Positions 57,240 to 64,000 of a stretch of 64,000 nucleotides of DNA are shown here, one piece after another. The notes under the pieces were generated by a model. The model was not told the DNA's origin. It searched no databases and saw nothing but the letters and a program-made list of their open reading frames with translations. Each line of letters begins with the position of its first letter. Within the stretch, counting starts at the first letter, position 1. The DNA comes from Paludibacteraceae bacterium. Lineage in GTDB: Bacteria > Bacteroidota > Bacteroidia > Bacteroidales > Paludibacteraceae. The stretch is taken from positions 1 through 64,000 of the forward strand of contig JAQVJY010000005.1 of NCBI GenBank assembly GCA_028694915.1, written 5' to 3'. Made by a program: the position numbers and the translations under genes.

Positions 57240-59162
57240 ATGGAAAATTTTGGATTTATAAAAGTCGCTGCCGCTATTCCTGCGGTACAAGTGGCCAACT
57301 GCACAGCCAACATAGTCGCAATTGAGCAATTGATAAAGCAAGCTTCTGCCAAAGGTGTACAAATACTTGGCTTCCCCGAACTCTGTATCACGGGATATAC
57401 GTGTGCTGATTTATTCCATAATCAACTACTCATAACACAAGCCGAAAAAGCGTTGGCTGAACTCATACAGCACACTGCGCAGCTCAATATTGTAACCATA
57501 GTAGGATTACCTATACGCATTCAAAATCAGCTCTTCAATTGCGCTGTGGTATTTCAACAAGGTCAAATCTTAGGAGTGGTACCAAAAAAACATCTTCCCA
57601 ATTATAACGAATTCTACGAAAAACGCTGGTTCGCCTCGGCTTCAGACACGACAACAAACGAACTACTCATATGCGAACAAAAAGTTCCCTTTGGCGAACA
57701 TCTTTTGTTTGAATCACCACAAGTCACTTTTTCCATTGAAATATGTGAAGATTTATGGACGCCAATTCCACCAAGCAGTATCGATGCGTTAGCAGGTTCG
57801 CACGTCATATTCAATTTATCGGCATCCAACGAACTGATTGGTAAAAACACGTATCTCCGCGATTTGATAAAACAACAATCAGCCCGTTGTTTGGCTGGTT
57901 ATGTTTATGCTTCTGCAGGATTCGGCGAATCGAGCACCGACTTACTATTCGCCGGTAATGGGTTAATCGCTGAAAACGGTACACTTTTAGCTGAAAATGA
58001 GCGTTTTTCTTTGCACGAACAACTTATTGTGAGTGAAATAGATATAGAACGCCTACAACATGACCGTCAAAAAAACAGCACGTTTATGCAAGACCTAGCT
58101 CATACTGAACTGGATACACGCATCATCACTATTCCATTTGAACTATCAAAAACAACGTTGAAATTAACACGTTCAGTCTACGCCACACCTTTTGTGCCAA
58201 CAGACGAACGTATGTCTGAATCTTGCGAAGAAATTCTCAACATACAAGTCAATGCATTAGCCACCAGACTACATCACACACACATCAAACATGTGGTATT
58301 AGGCATTTCTGGCGGATTAGATTCCACACTTGCTTTGTTGGTTTGCGCCCGCACATGCGACAAACTTGGTCTGTCGCGCCAAAATATCATCGGCATCACC
58401 ATGCCAGGTTTTGGCACTACCGATAGAACCTATCAAAATGCGACGCAATTGGTTACTAACTTGGGTGCCACTTTACGTGAAATCAGTATCAAAGATGCTT
58501 GTAACCAACATTTCAAAGATATTGCACACGACCCTACGCTCCATAACGTGACCTACGAAAATACACAAGCACGTGAACGTACGCAAATCTTAATGGACGT
58601 GGCTAACCAATGCAATGGATTAGTTATTGGCACTGGCGATTTATCAGAACTAGCACTAGGTTGGGCTACTTACAATGGCGATCACATGAGTATGTATGCG
58701 GTAAATAACAGCATTCCAAAAACTTTGGTGCGTTATTTGGTGCGTTATGCGGCGAGTGGCGAAACAGATAAAAAGGCACACGCTACGCTACTCGATATTA
58801 TTGACACACCAGTAAGTCCAGAATTATTACCTGCTGACGAAAATGGATTGATTTCACAAAAGACCGAAGATTTAGTGGGGCCTTATGAACTACACGATTT
58901 CTTCCTCTATTACATGCTGCGCTATGGATTCGCTCCAGCTAAAATTTTCTATTTGGCTACCAAAGCATTTGCGCAAACTTACGACGATGCCTGTATCAAA
59001 AAATGGTTAAAAGTGTTCTTGAAACGTTTTTTTGCACAACAATTCAAGCGCTCCTGCATGCCCGATGGACCAAAAGTTGGTAGCGTGAATCTCTCGCCAC
59101 GTGGCGATTGGCGCATGCCTAGCGACGCTTCATCAGAATTATGGCTTAACGACTGCGATTAA
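57240..59162 (+). CDS. nadE: glutamine-hydrolysing NAD+ synthetase
   Basis: Final step of NAD synthesis. 640 residues: an N-terminal nitrilase-like glutaminase (FPELCITGYTC with catalytic Glu, VPKKHLPNYNEFYEKRWF with Lys, FSIEICEDLW with the nucleophilic Cys) and a C-terminal amidotransferase with the ATP-PPi motif LGISGGLDSTLAL, ELALGWATYNGDHMSMYAVN and the tail KVGSVNLSPRGDWRMPS. Complete; a hairpin terminator follows. Confidence 0.96.
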   Translation: MENFGFIKVAAAIPAVQVANCTANIVAIEQLIKQASAKGVQILGFPELCITGYTCADLFHNQLLITQAEKALAELIQHTAQLNIVTIVGLPIRIQNQLFNCAVVFQQGQILGVVPKKHLPNYNEFYEKRWFASASDTTTNELLICEQKVPFGEHLLFESPQVTFSIEICEDLWTPIPPSSIDALAGSHVIFNLSASNELIGKNTYLRDLIKQQSARCLAGYVYASAGFGESSTDLLFAGNGLIAENGTLLAENERFSLHEQLIVSEIDIERLQHDRQKNSTFMQDLAHTELDTRIITIPFELSKTTLKLTRSVYATPFVPTDERMSESCEEILNIQVNALATRLHHTHIKHVVLGISGGLDSTLALLVCARTCDKLGLSRQNIIGITMPGFGTTDRTYQNATQLVTNLGATLREISIKDACNQHFKDIAHDPTLHNVTYENTQARERTQILMDVANQCNGLVIGTGDLSELALGWATYNGDHMSMYAVNNSIPKTLVRYLVRYAASGETDKKAHATLLDIIDTPVSPELLPADENGLISQKTEDLVGPYELHDFFLYYMLRYGFAPAKIFYLATKAFAQTYDDACIKKWLKVFLKRFFAQQFKRSCMPDGPKVGSVNLSPRGDWRMPSDASSELWLNDCD

Positions 59163-59193
59163 TAAAAAGGACTCAAAATTGAGTCCTTTTTTT
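59163..59193. terminator. bidirectional terminator between nadE and xerD
   Basis: AAAAAGGACTCAA / TTGAGTCCTTTTT stem; overlaps the xerD stop. Confidence 0.88.
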
Positions 59194-60106
59194 ATGATGA
59201 TGTATGATTGCGCGGATGCTTATCCAGTACTTCAGAACGCAAAAAATCAACATCGATGTGCGTATAAATTTCAGTCGTTAAAATACTTTCGTGCCCTAGC
59301 ATTTGTTGAATAGCTCGCAAATTAGCACCGCCTTCGAGCAAATGCGTCGCAAACGAATGACGGAATGTATGTGGACTAATCGTTTTTGTAACACCAGCCA
59401 TGGCAGCCAATTGTTTGACAATGATAAAAATCATTTCACGTGTCAATTTTGCACCACGACGATTCAAAAAAACAAAATCCTCATTCCCTTTTTGAATAGT
59501 CAACAAATTCCGATCTCGCAACCACAATTGAATAGCACGTTCTGAAGGTTCCGACAACGGCACTAAACGCTGTTTACTACCTTTACCTTCCACCTTCATA
59601 AAATGTTTATCGCTAAACATATTCGAGAGTTTCAAATTGACGAGCTCGGACACACGCAAACCTGAACCATACAATGTTTCAATAATCGCTAGATTACGAT
59701 GACCTTCAGGTTTCGATAAATCCACCGCTGCCACAATCGCTTCAAGTTCTTCTATCGAAAGCACTTCAGGCAAATATAAAGGCAACTGTGGTTGCTCCAA
59801 CAACTCTGTTGGGTCCACATTCAACTCATCATTGTAAAGTAAAAAACGATAAAACGACCTAATGCCCGACACCACACGCGCTTGCGATCGTGCTTGTAGA
59901 CCTAACGTATTCAACTCCAATAAAAACTGTTGAAAATCAGATAAACGAGCCTTTAAGTAATCTAGTTGTTGGTTATCGAAAAAATCGAATAACAAGCCTA
60001 AATCACGCATATAAGCTTCAATAGTATTTTCCGACAGCGATTTTTCGAGCCGCAAATAGGCACGATAACGTTTAACTACTGGTATGTGTGCAATGGCATC
60101 AGCCAT
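59192..60106 (-). CDS. xerD: tyrosine recombinase XerD
   Basis: Resolves chromosome dimers at dif with XerC and FtsK. 304 residues, all six active-site residues in place: Arg151 (GSGLRVSEL), Lys175 (GKGSKQR), His246 and Arg249 (SPHTFRHSF), His272 (LGHESI) and Tyr281 (EIYTHI). An N-terminal SAM-like core-binding domain (YRAYLRLEKSLSENTIEAY) is present. It is the last gene of a tight four-gene operon and no integrase partner, phage or att-like duplication is near, so a housekeeping Xer is favoured over an integrase. Confidence 0.88.
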   Translation of the reverse strand: MADAIAHIPVVKRYRAYLRLEKSLSENTIEAYMRDLGLLFDFFDNQQLDYLKARLSDFQQFLLELNTLGLQARSQARVVSGIRSFYRFLLYNDELNVDPTELLEQPQLPLYLPEVLSIEELEAIVAAVDLSKPEGHRNLAIIETLYGSGLRVSELVNLKLSNMFSDKHFMKVEGKGSKQRLVPLSEPSERAIQLWLRDRNLLTIQKGNEDFVFLNRRGAKLTREMIFIIVKQLAAMAGVTKTISPHTFRHSFATHLLEGGANLRAIQQMLGHESILTTEIYTHIDVDFLRSEVLDKHPRNHTSS

Positions 60107-60113
60107 AAGTAAG

Positions 60114-61031
60114 TTAATTTACGCGAAAACGATCGACGCCTTCTTTCAAAAAGCCAACGACTTGGTTTGCAGCAGCAAGACCTGCATTCACATTGGCTTC
60201 GGCAGTTTCTGCACCCATCTTTTTAGCTGTAGCAAATACCCGTGTACCAAATTTTTCTTGCAAAGCCGCCAAGGAATCTGGTGCGATATCAGACACATAT
60301 TTAAAGTCTGGTCGTTCTTCCATCACACGCATCAAATCTTCTTCATGAATAACCTCTTTACGTGCGGTATTCACCAAACACGCCCCTTTAGGCATCACAC
60401 GCAAAAGGTCGTAATTGATTGATTTCTTGGTTTGCTCGTTGGCTGGAATATGCAACGATAAATAGTTTGAACGACGATACAATTCTTTCAAATCAGTGAT
60501 AGGCGTAACACCTTCAGCCACCATTTTATCAACTGGCACAAACGGGTCGAACGCCAACACGTCCATGCCAAATCCTTTAGCCAATTGAGCCACCAGACGA
60601 CCTACATTTCCATACGCTTGAATACCAAGTGTTTTCCCTTTCAATTCAGTTCCTGTGCCCGGTTGAAAATTGTTACGAGCCATAAACAACATCATACCAA
60701 TTGCTAATTCAGCCACAGCATTTGAGTTTTGTCCAGGTGTATTCATCGCCACAATGCCTTTGGCAGAACACGCTGCCAAATCCAAATTATCATAACCAGC
60801 ACCCGCACGTACTACAATTTTTAATTTTGACGCATGCGCAACGACTTCGGCCGTTACTTTATCGGACCGAACAATTAAACCATCGGCATCCGCCACTACA
60901 TCGTACAATTGCGACACATCCGTATATTTTTCCAATAATGTTAATTCACAGCCAGCAGCTTCTACTATTTGGCGTATGCCATCTATAGCCACCTTGGCAA
61001 AAGGTTTTTCTGTTGCAACTAAAATTTTCAT
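60114..61031 (-). CDS. serA: phosphoglycerate dehydrogenase, histidine-less type
   Basis: First step of serine synthesis from 3-phosphoglycerate. 305 residues, without the C-terminal ACT/regulatory domain. Substrate and NAD regions: RAGAGYDNLDL, MNTPGQNSNAVAELA, the Rossmann loop GIQAYGNVGR (Ala replaces the second Gly) and the Arg in NTARKEVIHEEDL (Arg224). The catalytic His is replaced by Lys271 (AKKMGAET) and the Glu site by SDIAPDS. This variant is known from Bacteroides and from Entamoeba histolytica, where Lys substitutes His. The pathway partner serC lies far away. Confidence 0.85.
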   Translation of the reverse strand: MKILVATEKPFAKVAIDGIRQIVEAAGCELTLLEKYTDVSQLYDVVADADGLIVRSDKVTAEVVAHASKLKIVVRAGAGYDNLDLAACSAKGIVAMNTPGQNSNAVAELAIGMMLFMARNNFQPGTGTELKGKTLGIQAYGNVGRLVAQLAKGFGMDVLAFDPFVPVDKMVAEGVTPITDLKELYRRSNYLSLHIPANEQTKKSINYDLLRVMPKGACLVNTARKEVIHEEDLMRVMEERPDFKYVSDIAPDSLAALQEKFGTRVFATAKKMGAETAEANVNAGLAAANQVVGFLKEGVDRFRVN

Positions 61032-61042
61032 TGCTTCTAGTA

Positions 61043-61489
61043 TTAATCGCGTTTATAATGAATGTATTGAGGAGCAGTTGGTTGATAGGTGTCATCGTCC
61101 CACAAGGTGCTAGTTATCATCAAATCGGCACTGTAACGATTACAAGCAATCGGTACATTATGCACCCGACATTGACGCAAAAGCATCTGGATATCAGCCT
61201 CGTGAGGTTGAGCACTCAAATCGTCGATTAAGAAAACTGCCAAATCAATCTCCTTGCGTACCACCATGGCAGCAATTTCAGCGTCACCACCATAAGGCCC
61301 CGAATGCATACGTTGCACTTCGGCTTCCACACCTTTATCAGCAAACGCTTTTTCTATCAAGCTACCAGTGGTTCCTGTGCATACAATTTTGTGCTGCGAC
61401 AAGAAGTCGGCATTGAACACTGCCCACTCTACCATATCGGCTTTCCGTTGATCATGCGCTACCAGCGCTATGGTTAATTTCCGTTTCAT
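61043..61489 (-). CDS. mgsA: methylglyoxal synthase
   Basis: Converts dihydroxyacetone phosphate to methylglyoxal, a safety valve when sugar phosphates build up. 148 residues with LVAHDQRKADM, CTGTTGSLIEKAF, HSGPYGGDAEIAAMV (GPYGGD for the usual GPLGGD) and FLIDDLSAQPHEADIQMLLR, whose Asp residues are catalytic. Complete, 11 bases from serA; both enzymes use triose-phosphate metabolites. Confidence 0.93.
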   Translation of the reverse strand: MKRKLTIALVAHDQRKADMVEWAVFNADFLSQHKIVCTGTTGSLIEKAFADKGVEAEVQRMHSGPYGGDAEIAAMVVRKEIDLAVFLIDDLSAQPHEADIQMLLRQCRVHNVPIACNRYSADLMITSTLWDDDTYQPTAPQYIHYKRD

Positions 61490-61516
61490 AATCTACTAAT
61501 GTATTAAATGACTGAT

Positions 61517-62593
61517 TTATTTTTGACTCTGTTTATTACGTTCCCACTGACGATAAGCGCGGTAGTAACGTTGTGTATTCTGGTTGTGCTCGGCTAACGT
61601 GGTCGCAAAATTATGTTCCCCATTGAGCGTCTCTTTAGCACACATGTAAATGTAATTACTTTTTGTATAATTCAGTACCGCATCGATACCTGCAATACTC
61701 GCCATACGAATGGGACCTGGAGGTAAACCACGATTTTTGTACGTATTGTAGGGCGAATTCACGCGCGTGTGTTCTGTCAGTACATGTGTTAACGTAAAAT
61801 CACCTAACGCAAATTTCACGGTAGGACACGCTTGTAAAGGCATTCCTTTACGCATACGATTGAGGTACAAACCTGCAATTACTGGTTTATCTTTAGCCAC
61901 ATTCGTTTCTTCATCCACAATAGACGCCAACGTGGACACTTCTACGGGTGTCAAATGAGCTGCTTTAGCTTTAGCTAAACGTTCCTCTGTCCAAAAGCGT
62001 TTGTATTCTTGAAACATGCGATCAAACAATTTTTCAGCGGTTACATCCCAGTACACTTCGTACGTATTTGGAATAAACATGGCAATAACAGTTTCAGGCG
62101 TCATATCATAACGTTTGAGAAATTCAGCGTCATTCATTAAATGAATGAATTGGGTAGAATCCACCATCAATTGTTGTGCTAAACGAGCTGCCAACTGTTC
62201 TTTCAAACGAATATTATTAAATTTCAATTGCACCGCTTCCTGCATACCAAAAATAAGGTGTTGCCCCAAGGTACGGTTGGTCATGCCATCTTCAATCCGA
62301 TATTTCCCAGGTTTTATGCGTTTATCGTAGTCTTTGGTTTTCATGTAGCGCACAAAACCTGAGGCATTACGTACCACTTGCAACTGTTGGAGCTGTACCG
62401 ACACACTATCCACGGTCGTGTTAGGATATACATACACGTAGACCTTTTCGCCATTTGGTACGGAAAAATTCGGTAAAAAGGCAATCGCCACACGACGATA
62501 GGCCACAAATAAAACGATAAAAAGTCCGAGTAAAATGGGCAATATCAGCCGCTTATTTCGTACTATAAAATCACGCATCTTTTTAAATGTCAT
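61517..62593 (-). CDS. mltG: endolytic murein transglycosylase MltG
   Basis: Cuts nascent peptidoglycan strands at the inner membrane. 358 residues: one N-terminal helix (LILPILLGLFIVLFVAYRR), a LysM-like middle and the YceG core with TPVEVSTLASIVDEETNVA (catalytic Glu), GLYLNRMRKGMPLQACPTVKFALGD, NSPYNTYKNRGLPPGPI and AVLNYTKSNYIYMCA. First gene of the operon mltG-mgsA-serA-xerD on the minus strand. Confidence 0.94.
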   Translation of the reverse strand: MTFKKMRDFIVRNKRLILPILLGLFIVLFVAYRRVAIAFLPNFSVPNGEKVYVYVYPNTTVDSVSVQLQQLQVVRNASGFVRYMKTKDYDKRIKPGKYRIEDGMTNRTLGQHLIFGMQEAVQLKFNNIRLKEQLAARLAQQLMVDSTQFIHLMNDAEFLKRYDMTPETVIAMFIPNTYEVYWDVTAEKLFDRMFQEYKRFWTEERLAKAKAAHLTPVEVSTLASIVDEETNVAKDKPVIAGLYLNRMRKGMPLQACPTVKFALGDFTLTHVLTEHTRVNSPYNTYKNRGLPPGPIRMASIAGIDAVLNYTKSNYIYMCAKETLNGEHNFATTLAEHNQNTQRYYRAYRQWERNKQSQK

Positions 62594-62685
62594 AAATCTG
62601 TCAATAATGATTTAATGTGTAAAGGTAGTAATAAGTTTTTTGAAAAGAAATAGTTTTTTTATTTTCAAATGTAAGAAAATTATCC

Positions 62686-62693
62686 TATCTTTG
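62686..62693 (+). promoter_or_regulatory. -7 box of tRNA-Ser
   Basis: TATCTTTG, 31 bases before the mature tRNA. Confidence 0.7.
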
Positions 62694-62723
62694 CACCGCT
62701 TTTGCGGCTTAGCCGACTAAGAA

Positions 62724-62810
62724 GGAAGTTTGGGTGAGTGGCTGAAACCACCAGTTTGCTAAACTGACGTACGGGTAACCGTACCGGGGGTTCGAATCCC
62801 CCAGCTTCCG
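62724..62810 (+). tRNA. tRNA-Ser (GCT)
   Basis: Class II cloverleaf of 87 bases. Acceptor GGAAGTT/AGCTTCC with one G-T pair, D-loop with GAGTGGCTGAAA, anticodon stem CAGTT with loop TTGCTAA (GCT at 62758-62760), a long variable arm TACGGGTAACCGTA and T-arm GGGGGTTCGAATCCCCC. Discriminator G fits serine; CCA is not encoded. Confidence 0.97.
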
Positions 62811-62816
62811 CAAAGC

Positions 62817-62852
62817 AAAAAAAGAGCGAGATAAATTATCTCGCTCTTTTTT
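62817..62852 (+). terminator. terminator of tRNA-Ser
   Basis: AAAGAGCGAGATAA / TTATCTCGCTCTTT with a T-run; also usable by the convergent lipoprotein gene. Confidence 0.9.
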
Positions 62853-62879
62853 GTGCTTTAAAACGTGTATTTACTAGAA

Positions 62880-63329
62880 TTACCTATAGAAAATTTGATA
62901 ATTTGCTTTTTCTAGTTCAGCGTAAGTATATTTTACTTTCCTTTCGTACAGCTGTTTTTCAACGATTTGCTCCCAAGTACAATTTTTCATAATTTCCTCT
63001 TTAATAAAAAAGAAATACACATAATCAACATCATCAAATGGTTGCCATTTTGAGTATCCTACAAAAAACGTTTCGTTATGAGCATTAACTCTGTATTCAG
63101 GTGAAATAATTGTATCTAAATCATTCCCAAATTTATCTATATCCCGACTATGGCTTTTTTCAAATAAATATAACTTTGGTAATAATTGAATGGAATCATA
63201 TTTGGAGTGATAAATATACACCGCTTCATCTGTAAAATTATGAATATATAAAACTGGCTTCATTTTGGGGTCAATAGAACATCCATATATATTTATTAGT
63301 AGTACAGATATTAATAGGAATTTCTTCAT
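62880..63329 (-). CDS. small lipoprotein of unknown function
   Basis: 149 residues; lipobox LLINIYGC with Cys17, so the start at Met-Lys-Lys is preferred over an upstream ATG that would delay the signal peptide. The mature part is strand-rich and aromatic (PVLYIHNFTDEAVYIYHS, DDVDYVYFFFIKEEIM). Composition is more AT-rich than its neighbours, which may mean recent arrival. No family recognised. Confidence 0.65.
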   Translation of the reverse strand: MKKFLLISVLLINIYGCSIDPKMKPVLYIHNFTDEAVYIYHSKYDSIQLLPKLYLFEKSHSRDIDKFGNDLDTIISPEYRVNAHNETFFVGYSKWQPFDDVDYVYFFFIKEEIMKNCTWEQIVEKQLYERKVKYTYAELEKANYQIFYR

Positions 63330-63514
63330 GTGAGGTAAATTTAATTGGTAGTGAATTAACACTACAAGTGATTTGATGTCGTTTATATTTCTATTTAAAA
63401 AGCTCCTGCATTGAATATTTCTTAATAACTTACAAATGTAACAAAATATCTACAACCTCGTTGGATTTATGCTAAAATAATAAAAAAATAAGATTAGGTT
63501 CGGCATAATTTATC

Positions 63515-63522
63515 TACTTTTG
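63515..63522 (+). promoter_or_regulatory. -7 box of the DUF4403 gene
   Basis: TACTTTTG, 23 bases before the GTG start. Confidence 0.55.
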
Positions 63523-63545
63523 CAGGTCAAAAAAAACAGAAACCT

Positions 63546-64000
63546 GTGAAAAAGAATAACTTATTAATTATCATTGCCTTAGTGGCAATCTCCTTCAGCA
63601 GTTGTAAAACCTTACAACTGGATGCTCCTAAAGAGTCGTACCTGCCAACGAGTTTGGCACCAGCCAATTCGGAATTTCCTATACAAGCCGAAATTGATGT
63701 AAAACAGCTGGAAACCACGTTGAATAAAAAGCTCACAGGACTTTTGTACGAGGGCAAAAATATCAACAATCAAGATTTAAGTATCAAAGTATGGAAGGCC
63801 CAGAACTTTGCTTTTACAGTTAAAAATAATGTGATTGAATACCAAGTTCCACTCAAAATATGGACGCGCTTTGCGTGGAACATCGAAAAATTTGGTTTTA
63901 CCATTGGCGATCATTACGAAGCCACGGGCACCATTGCACTTGGATATAAAACCACCATTACTATTGACAAAAATTGGAAATTGATTGCTAAAACCACACC
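63546..64000 (+). CDS. DUF4403-type lipoprotein, 3' end beyond the window
   Basis: GTG start; 151 residues visible. Signal peptide and lipobox SFSSC (Cys20), then SEFPIQAEIDVKQLETTLNKKLTGLLYEG, SIKVWKAQNFAF, EYQVPLKIWTRFAW and YEATGTIALGYKTTITIDKNWKL, the characteristic N-terminal third of DUF4403 proteins (BPI/SMP-like lipid-binding folds). No ATG is in frame nearby, so GTG is used. Role unknown, perhaps envelope lipid handling. Confidence 0.85.
   Translation, partial: MKKNNLLIIIALVAISFSSCKTLQLDAPKESYLPTSLAPANSEFPIQAEIDVKQLETTLNKKLTGLLYEGKNINNQDLSIKVWKAQNFAFTVKNNVIEYQVPLKIWTRFAWNIEKFGFTIGDHYEATGTIALGYKTTITIDKNWKLIAKTT

Noticed and set aside
59192-60106. XerD as an integrase of a mobile element
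   Set aside because: It is embedded in a tight housekeeping operon with mltG, mgsA and serA; no phage genes, att repeats or adjacent tRNA target.
62724-63329. Genomic island inserted at tRNA-Ser
   Set aside because: No integrase beside it and no duplicate of the tRNA 3' end seen downstream; only a single AT-rich lipoprotein gene follows.

Overview
The window is ordinary chromosome of an anaerobic Bacteroidetes, most likely order Bacteroidales. Evidence: the -7 box TAnnTTTG recurs in front of genes and tRNAs; Shine-Dalgarno sequences are mostly absent; type IX secretion (T9SS) features occur (PorZ, a C-terminal sorting domain); and family-specific genes are present (long two-domain IspG, histidine-less SerA, DUF4403, PCMD, GSCFA and DUF3316-like proteins). 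Pyruvate formate-lyase with its activase and methylglyoxal synthase fit a fermenter. A Paludibacter-like genus is only a guess.

Layout. 1-1305: start of a lipoprotein and a frameshifted TIGR01777 epimerase. 1417-4178: an AT-rich accessory insert carrying what I read as a Kiwa pair (kwaA-kwaB) followed by a Shedu nuclease (sduA), i.e. two anti-phage systems head to tail. 4280-13159: housekeeping and envelope genes (rarA, ftsE, a peptidyl-prolyl isomerase, a RecD-like helicase, a lipoprotein/OmpA pair). 13280-25755: tRNA-His, a DsbD-like reductase, bifunctional nuclease, MFS permease, lptB, a CPA2 antiporter, a T9SS esterase overlapping ispG, serC. 25824-31506: PCMD protein, SDR fused to a zinc-ribbon-like tail, tyrS, a porin gene with a frame break near its end. 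31562-38415: ABC-F ATPase, pflB-pflA, eno with a long leader. 38538-42289: a glutamate 2,3-aminomutase-like gene, ablA and ablB, a predicted osmolyte (beta-amino acid) locus. 42333-44617: TetR-controlled ABC-2 exporter. 44818-54916: a long plus-strand run, rdgB-porZ-acyltransferase-two phosphoethanolamine transferases-DUF3316-S41 protease-GSCFA, probably for surface assembly and lipid A modification. 55029-59162: miaA, LysE-type exporter, nadE. 59192-62593: minus-strand operon mltG-mgsA-serA-xerD. 62724-64000: tRNA-Ser and two lipoproteins, the last cut by the window edge.

The best leads are the tandem Kiwa/Shedu insert with its odd junction sequences, and the aminomutase cluster, in which the paralogue upstream of ablA has lost both lysine-binding aspartates and carries Asn at the position reported for glutamate 2,3-aminomutase. 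Two genes carry one-base breaks in A-runs (774-780 and 31440-31444), which may be assembly errors or genuine lesions. I saw no insertion sequence, CRISPR array, rRNA operon or replication origin. All family assignments are from reading the sequence, without database searches.
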